Part shown: piece after piece, positions 60,547 through 64,000 of the stretch
Position numbering within the stretch: position 1 is the first letter of the stretch
How the letters are laid out: the number at the start of each line of letters is the position of its first letter
NCBI GenBank assembly: GCA_026260175.1
Contig: JAKCWW010000005.1
Location: 147,641-211,640, forward strand
DNA: 64,000 nucleotides
Direction: 5' to 3'
Origin: Reticulitermes lucifugus
Taxonomy: Eukaryota > Arthropoda > Insecta > Blattodea > Rhinotermitidae
Notes under the pieces: model-generated
What the model was told of the DNA's origin: nothing
Databases searched by the model: none
The model's input: the letters and a program-made list of their open reading frames with translations, nothing else
Position numbers and translations under genes: made by a program

Positions 60547-63500
60547 AACATCTTCTATTTATTATGTAGGTGTAGTTAAGATATAATTTAAAGGAACTTC
60601 AATCTGCAGAAGTTTTTATTGTTACCAAAAATGTGAATAATGCAGATAGAAATTTCGAGAAATCTCTTGAATTTTAAATGTCTCGAAACATTCTTTCCTC
60701 TCCAAAAGATATAGGCCTAAGGCTGAATATATTCGCAATTCGAAATGGATTAATGTGAAATGTAGTTCGGTAGAATGTAAGAAGATTTCGGAAGAACCTG
60801 TCGCCTTAATCTTCATGTCCTACAATGAAGAAGGAAGCTGAAGTTTCAGCCAAAACTCTCGCAAATTTGCACTAGGACAATCGGGGTCACATCCTAGAAA
60901 ACTATATTTATAATCACCGTCGTCATATCCTCGGATACAATATATTTCGGATGTTTCTTTTGTAACAAGTTTTAATATGAAAATATTATGTGGTCACAAA
61001 TATGAAAATATAATCGTTATATTTAAACACGGTGTTTCCTAATTGTGAGAAGGCAAGATTGAGTAAATAATTATTTTGTCACAAGCAAGTGCAGGGTCAT
61101 TTGAAATATGGTTCCAGACTTTTCTTTTCCCGTTTCTACAGTAGAGCCATGTAGATTTTTTATATGAGGGAAAGTCATCAAACGTAGTGTATTTATGAGC
61201 ACCAATAATATCGCTATGAATGAATTGTCAAATAATTTAGAGTGCACTACAAAAATGTTCAAAATTTCCCCAATAAATTTAAAATAATATCATTATTCAT
61301 GCTTAAATTCCTCCAAACACAAATATTCAAGCGGCTGTCTTAGAAAGCAAATGTTTGTTGCTTATGGGCATATAAATTTTTGGTTTTTCCATTTTCCTTT
61401 AATACAGACCCGCAGTCCTTTGGTGTACTTACTGAAAGAACTCCCCCCATTAAAGTGATGACGGGGTGGTCTAAGCACATGGAACGTACGTTGTGACCAC
61501 ACGGTTGGTTCAGATCAGATCATAGCTGTCATTATTGTGGTACAGGTATAAAGTGTGCATCAGTACTGAGTAGGAGAGCATCCTAATGTTCCAAAGTAAA
61601 GTGTTAATCTAAACCTTGGTTTAAAATCCACGACTTGGAATACAAGTACAACGAGCGCCTTTGTGTTTATTTGTGCATCCCTTACACAATTTTTAAAATT
61701 ACTTATAAGTGTAATTAGTAAATTGGTAATAATCTACTAGGCTGGAGGATTTTATAACCCTGAAGACTACAATAGTAATTTTACAGCCGTCATAAACTCA
61801 CACACGAACTAGTTTTTGATTTTGCTTCATCTCTTTGTGTGATGACTCTCTCTTAGCCCCGTAAGCACATTTACATTCCTGTTGTAGCATGTTAATATGT
61901 TACAGGAAACCCATCGTGAGTAATGATACATTTTGGAGTACGGAGGGAAGGTTTATGTGTCACGATATTTTGTTCCAGAATTCTATGGATCGATACGACA
62001 TTTAAGGAATTCTAAAGAATACATAACTAAAATGACAATCAGCATTTCATTACATGAAGTCATTACAATAGTTCCTCTTAAGAAAGAAATTTTTCGTGAT
62101 AGATATAGCTTAAACTTCATTTCTTATAACACCCAGTGTGAAATTGTGAAATGAACTCAGACACCCTTTGACCAATATACGAGTATTAGCAGATATGAGG
62201 ATTGTAATGTTCTAGGTACTGCAGGTTATCAATATCCGTTATTAATTATGACTGATAAAACAGTCACAAACGTGGGATTACGAAGGTCGGAATCCAGTTT
62301 CAATATAAAATCCCCATTTTGTTCCAAAAATTTACAAAATACCGGTAATAAAGGTAGAAAATACACTAAAAAGACGTAAACCCACTGAAGTTTAAACCAA
62401 TGCTGGAATCATAAAACACGTTAGGTGGGTGAAGGAGTGTCTCATTCTATAAAGCAAGAAAGCTGTTAATTTTACTTAATGACAAAAAGACCTTTACTGA
62501 GCTGGGAGTGATCTGTGCAATAGCAGGAGAGTGGGAGAAGCCGCCGCCTCGCAAACCGTTTTTTCTCAGTAAGATTTGACAGAATTAGTCACGAAAAGTC
62601 AAATAAATATATTAAAATGGGCAATTAAGAAACGTCGAAATCCCGAGCATTGAGATTTACGAACTTCGAGACTGTATATAGTTGTAACCCAAGAAGAAGT
62701 TTATCTGCTCGTAACATGAAGATTTACCAGCCCAAACGGTGTTATATCCGAGCAGATTTTAACTTCCACCAACGCCACTATTAAATCTCAAATCTCGCAA
62801 TGTAGAAGTGCTAATGACTGCGCGCGAATGTAAATATTAGATAGTATGAGTCTCAGGACTACAGATTAGGAAACAGAAATTTGTTGAATTATTAAGAGTT
62901 ACAGTATTAAAAATACGTTTATTATAATGGATAAATATGTTCGTGACGTTCGACATTTTCCTCACAATTTTACCTGCTCTCAGAAGAGCTTACCCTTCTA
63001 AGACCTTGACAAGGAACCCAAATCTCATAACCGAAGAAAGTAAAAATGTTCAAACCCTAGGCGGAACGAAACTGGTGGTTTTTTGTTAAAGAAACTTTAT
63101 AACGTCCGAGGATATGTTTACATCTTTGGAAATTTTTAACCCTTTAACTTTTTCCCTTTCAATGAAGTCACTTGCTGTCCCTTAAAAAATAACCTACCTG
63201 TCTATATAAATTGTGACTGAAATAGACGTTCGCGAAGGTGTGGTAAAACGCTATTTCATGTCTCTGGGGGTGGGATAGGCCTTACATTTTTACCTTGACA
63301 CGATGTCCTTCGACTTCTACTTTCAGTTTGACAGATTGGTGCGTAAAGGGTTACAGGTGTGCGAGTGTATCAAGGATTTCCAGAGCTCTCAGACTCTGAT
63401 TTATTTAAAGTGCTTCAAGTCAATGGACCAGTTGGCCTTCAAGTAAGTATCCTTGTGATTCATTGCAACACTAGAAAATACAAAAAACTATACTTTAGAC

Positions 63501-64000
63501 AACACAAAGATGATGTAATAAATTTCAATTTCCTTTTTAAAGATTTTTAAGGATGTATAAGTGACGTTGTTTATTTCAGCTCTTTGAAGACTACGATTAA
63601 TCTGTACTACATAAAAAGATTTATTTCTCACCCCGAAGAATGCTTTCATTAAAAATAATATTCTGTTACACTTGTATACGAAATAACGGCTCTTTATTTT
63701 AAGAATCATGCCGAAAACATAAGTAAAATACGTGGATGAAATGAAAAGATTTTGTGTTAAATGTGCTGGCAGATATATTAAACACCAAGCTCTAAAACTT
63801 AATCTCTCTTTAGCAACACTTTGTGTAAGGTAATGCCCTATTTTAAGTATAATTATATTCTTAAGAAGTCAGTGCTGAAAATTTTGACACCTAAAGTTTA
63901 TGACCAATACACAGGTATTATATTTGCTTATGAAAGCCTCAATTTGAATATACGTTTAAGCAGTCACTTTGAAGTTCGGGGCAGCATATTCCTCCGAAAC
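59011..64000. other. No recognisable gene; one CA repeat
   Basis: A (CA)n microsatellite lies at 60515-60544. The frames at 59688-59888, 60015-60320 and 61933-62154 have no recognisable motif. No SINE boxes or LINE motifs seen. Confidence 0.5.

Noticed and set aside
1-64000. CRISPR arrays, bacterial operons, ribosome binding sites and terminators
   Set aside because: The sequence is eukaryotic; the tandem arrays lack spacer-repeat alternation.

Overview
The window is AT-rich eukaryotic DNA (roughly one third G+C by eye) with four runs of N: 10481-10690, 21999-22048, 35053-35102 and 51869-52004. I see no intact protein-coding gene. There is no convincing exon chain, no rRNA and no intact tRNA gene, and the longest open frames are what AT-rich non-coding DNA gives by chance. 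The mixture of several tRNA-derived SINE families, decayed non-LTR retrotransposon ends, short satellites and abundant microsatellites points to a large arthropod genome. The SINE and LINE consensus patterns match ones I remember from cockroach and termite genomes, so Blattodea is my best guess; that is recall, not a search.

Layout: 1-8 kb holds a GT microsatellite, a 28-bp-arm hairpin, two decayed LINE 3' ends, a degraded SINE and a fold-back insertion with target-site duplication. 8.8-12.5 kb holds two hammerhead-ribozyme motifs on opposite strands, a 27-bp minisatellite broken by an assembly gap, a purine-rich coding-like stretch and SINE debris. 12.5-24 kb is mostly plain sequence with microsatellites, a Tc1/mariner-type transposase scar, a pyrimidine tract, SINEs and a second fold-back element flanked by a perfect 14-bp duplication. 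24-35 kb carries a 43-bp minisatellite, a SINE, a near-perfect 345-bp palindrome whose arms each carry a hammerhead-like core, and the start of a large (TATG)n array. 35-52 kb has SINEs of three families, stray fold-back pieces, a pre-miRNA-like hairpin and two more LINE ends, one with a 17-bp target-site duplication. 52-64 kb is nearly featureless apart from one plus-strand SINE, a decayed SINE-like block and a CA repeat.

The main result is hammerhead-type self-cleaving RNA motifs, both as single copies (8.9 kb, 10.8 kb) and mirrored inside a young palindrome (31.4-31.7 kb). A related but degenerate motif (stem II followed by GAAAC) sits in fold-back elements at 7.8, 23.9 and 44.3 kb. Hammerheads of this minimal type I form are known from Penelope-like retroelements, so the unifying inference is that several otherwise unclassified short repeats here are non-autonomous relatives of such elements.
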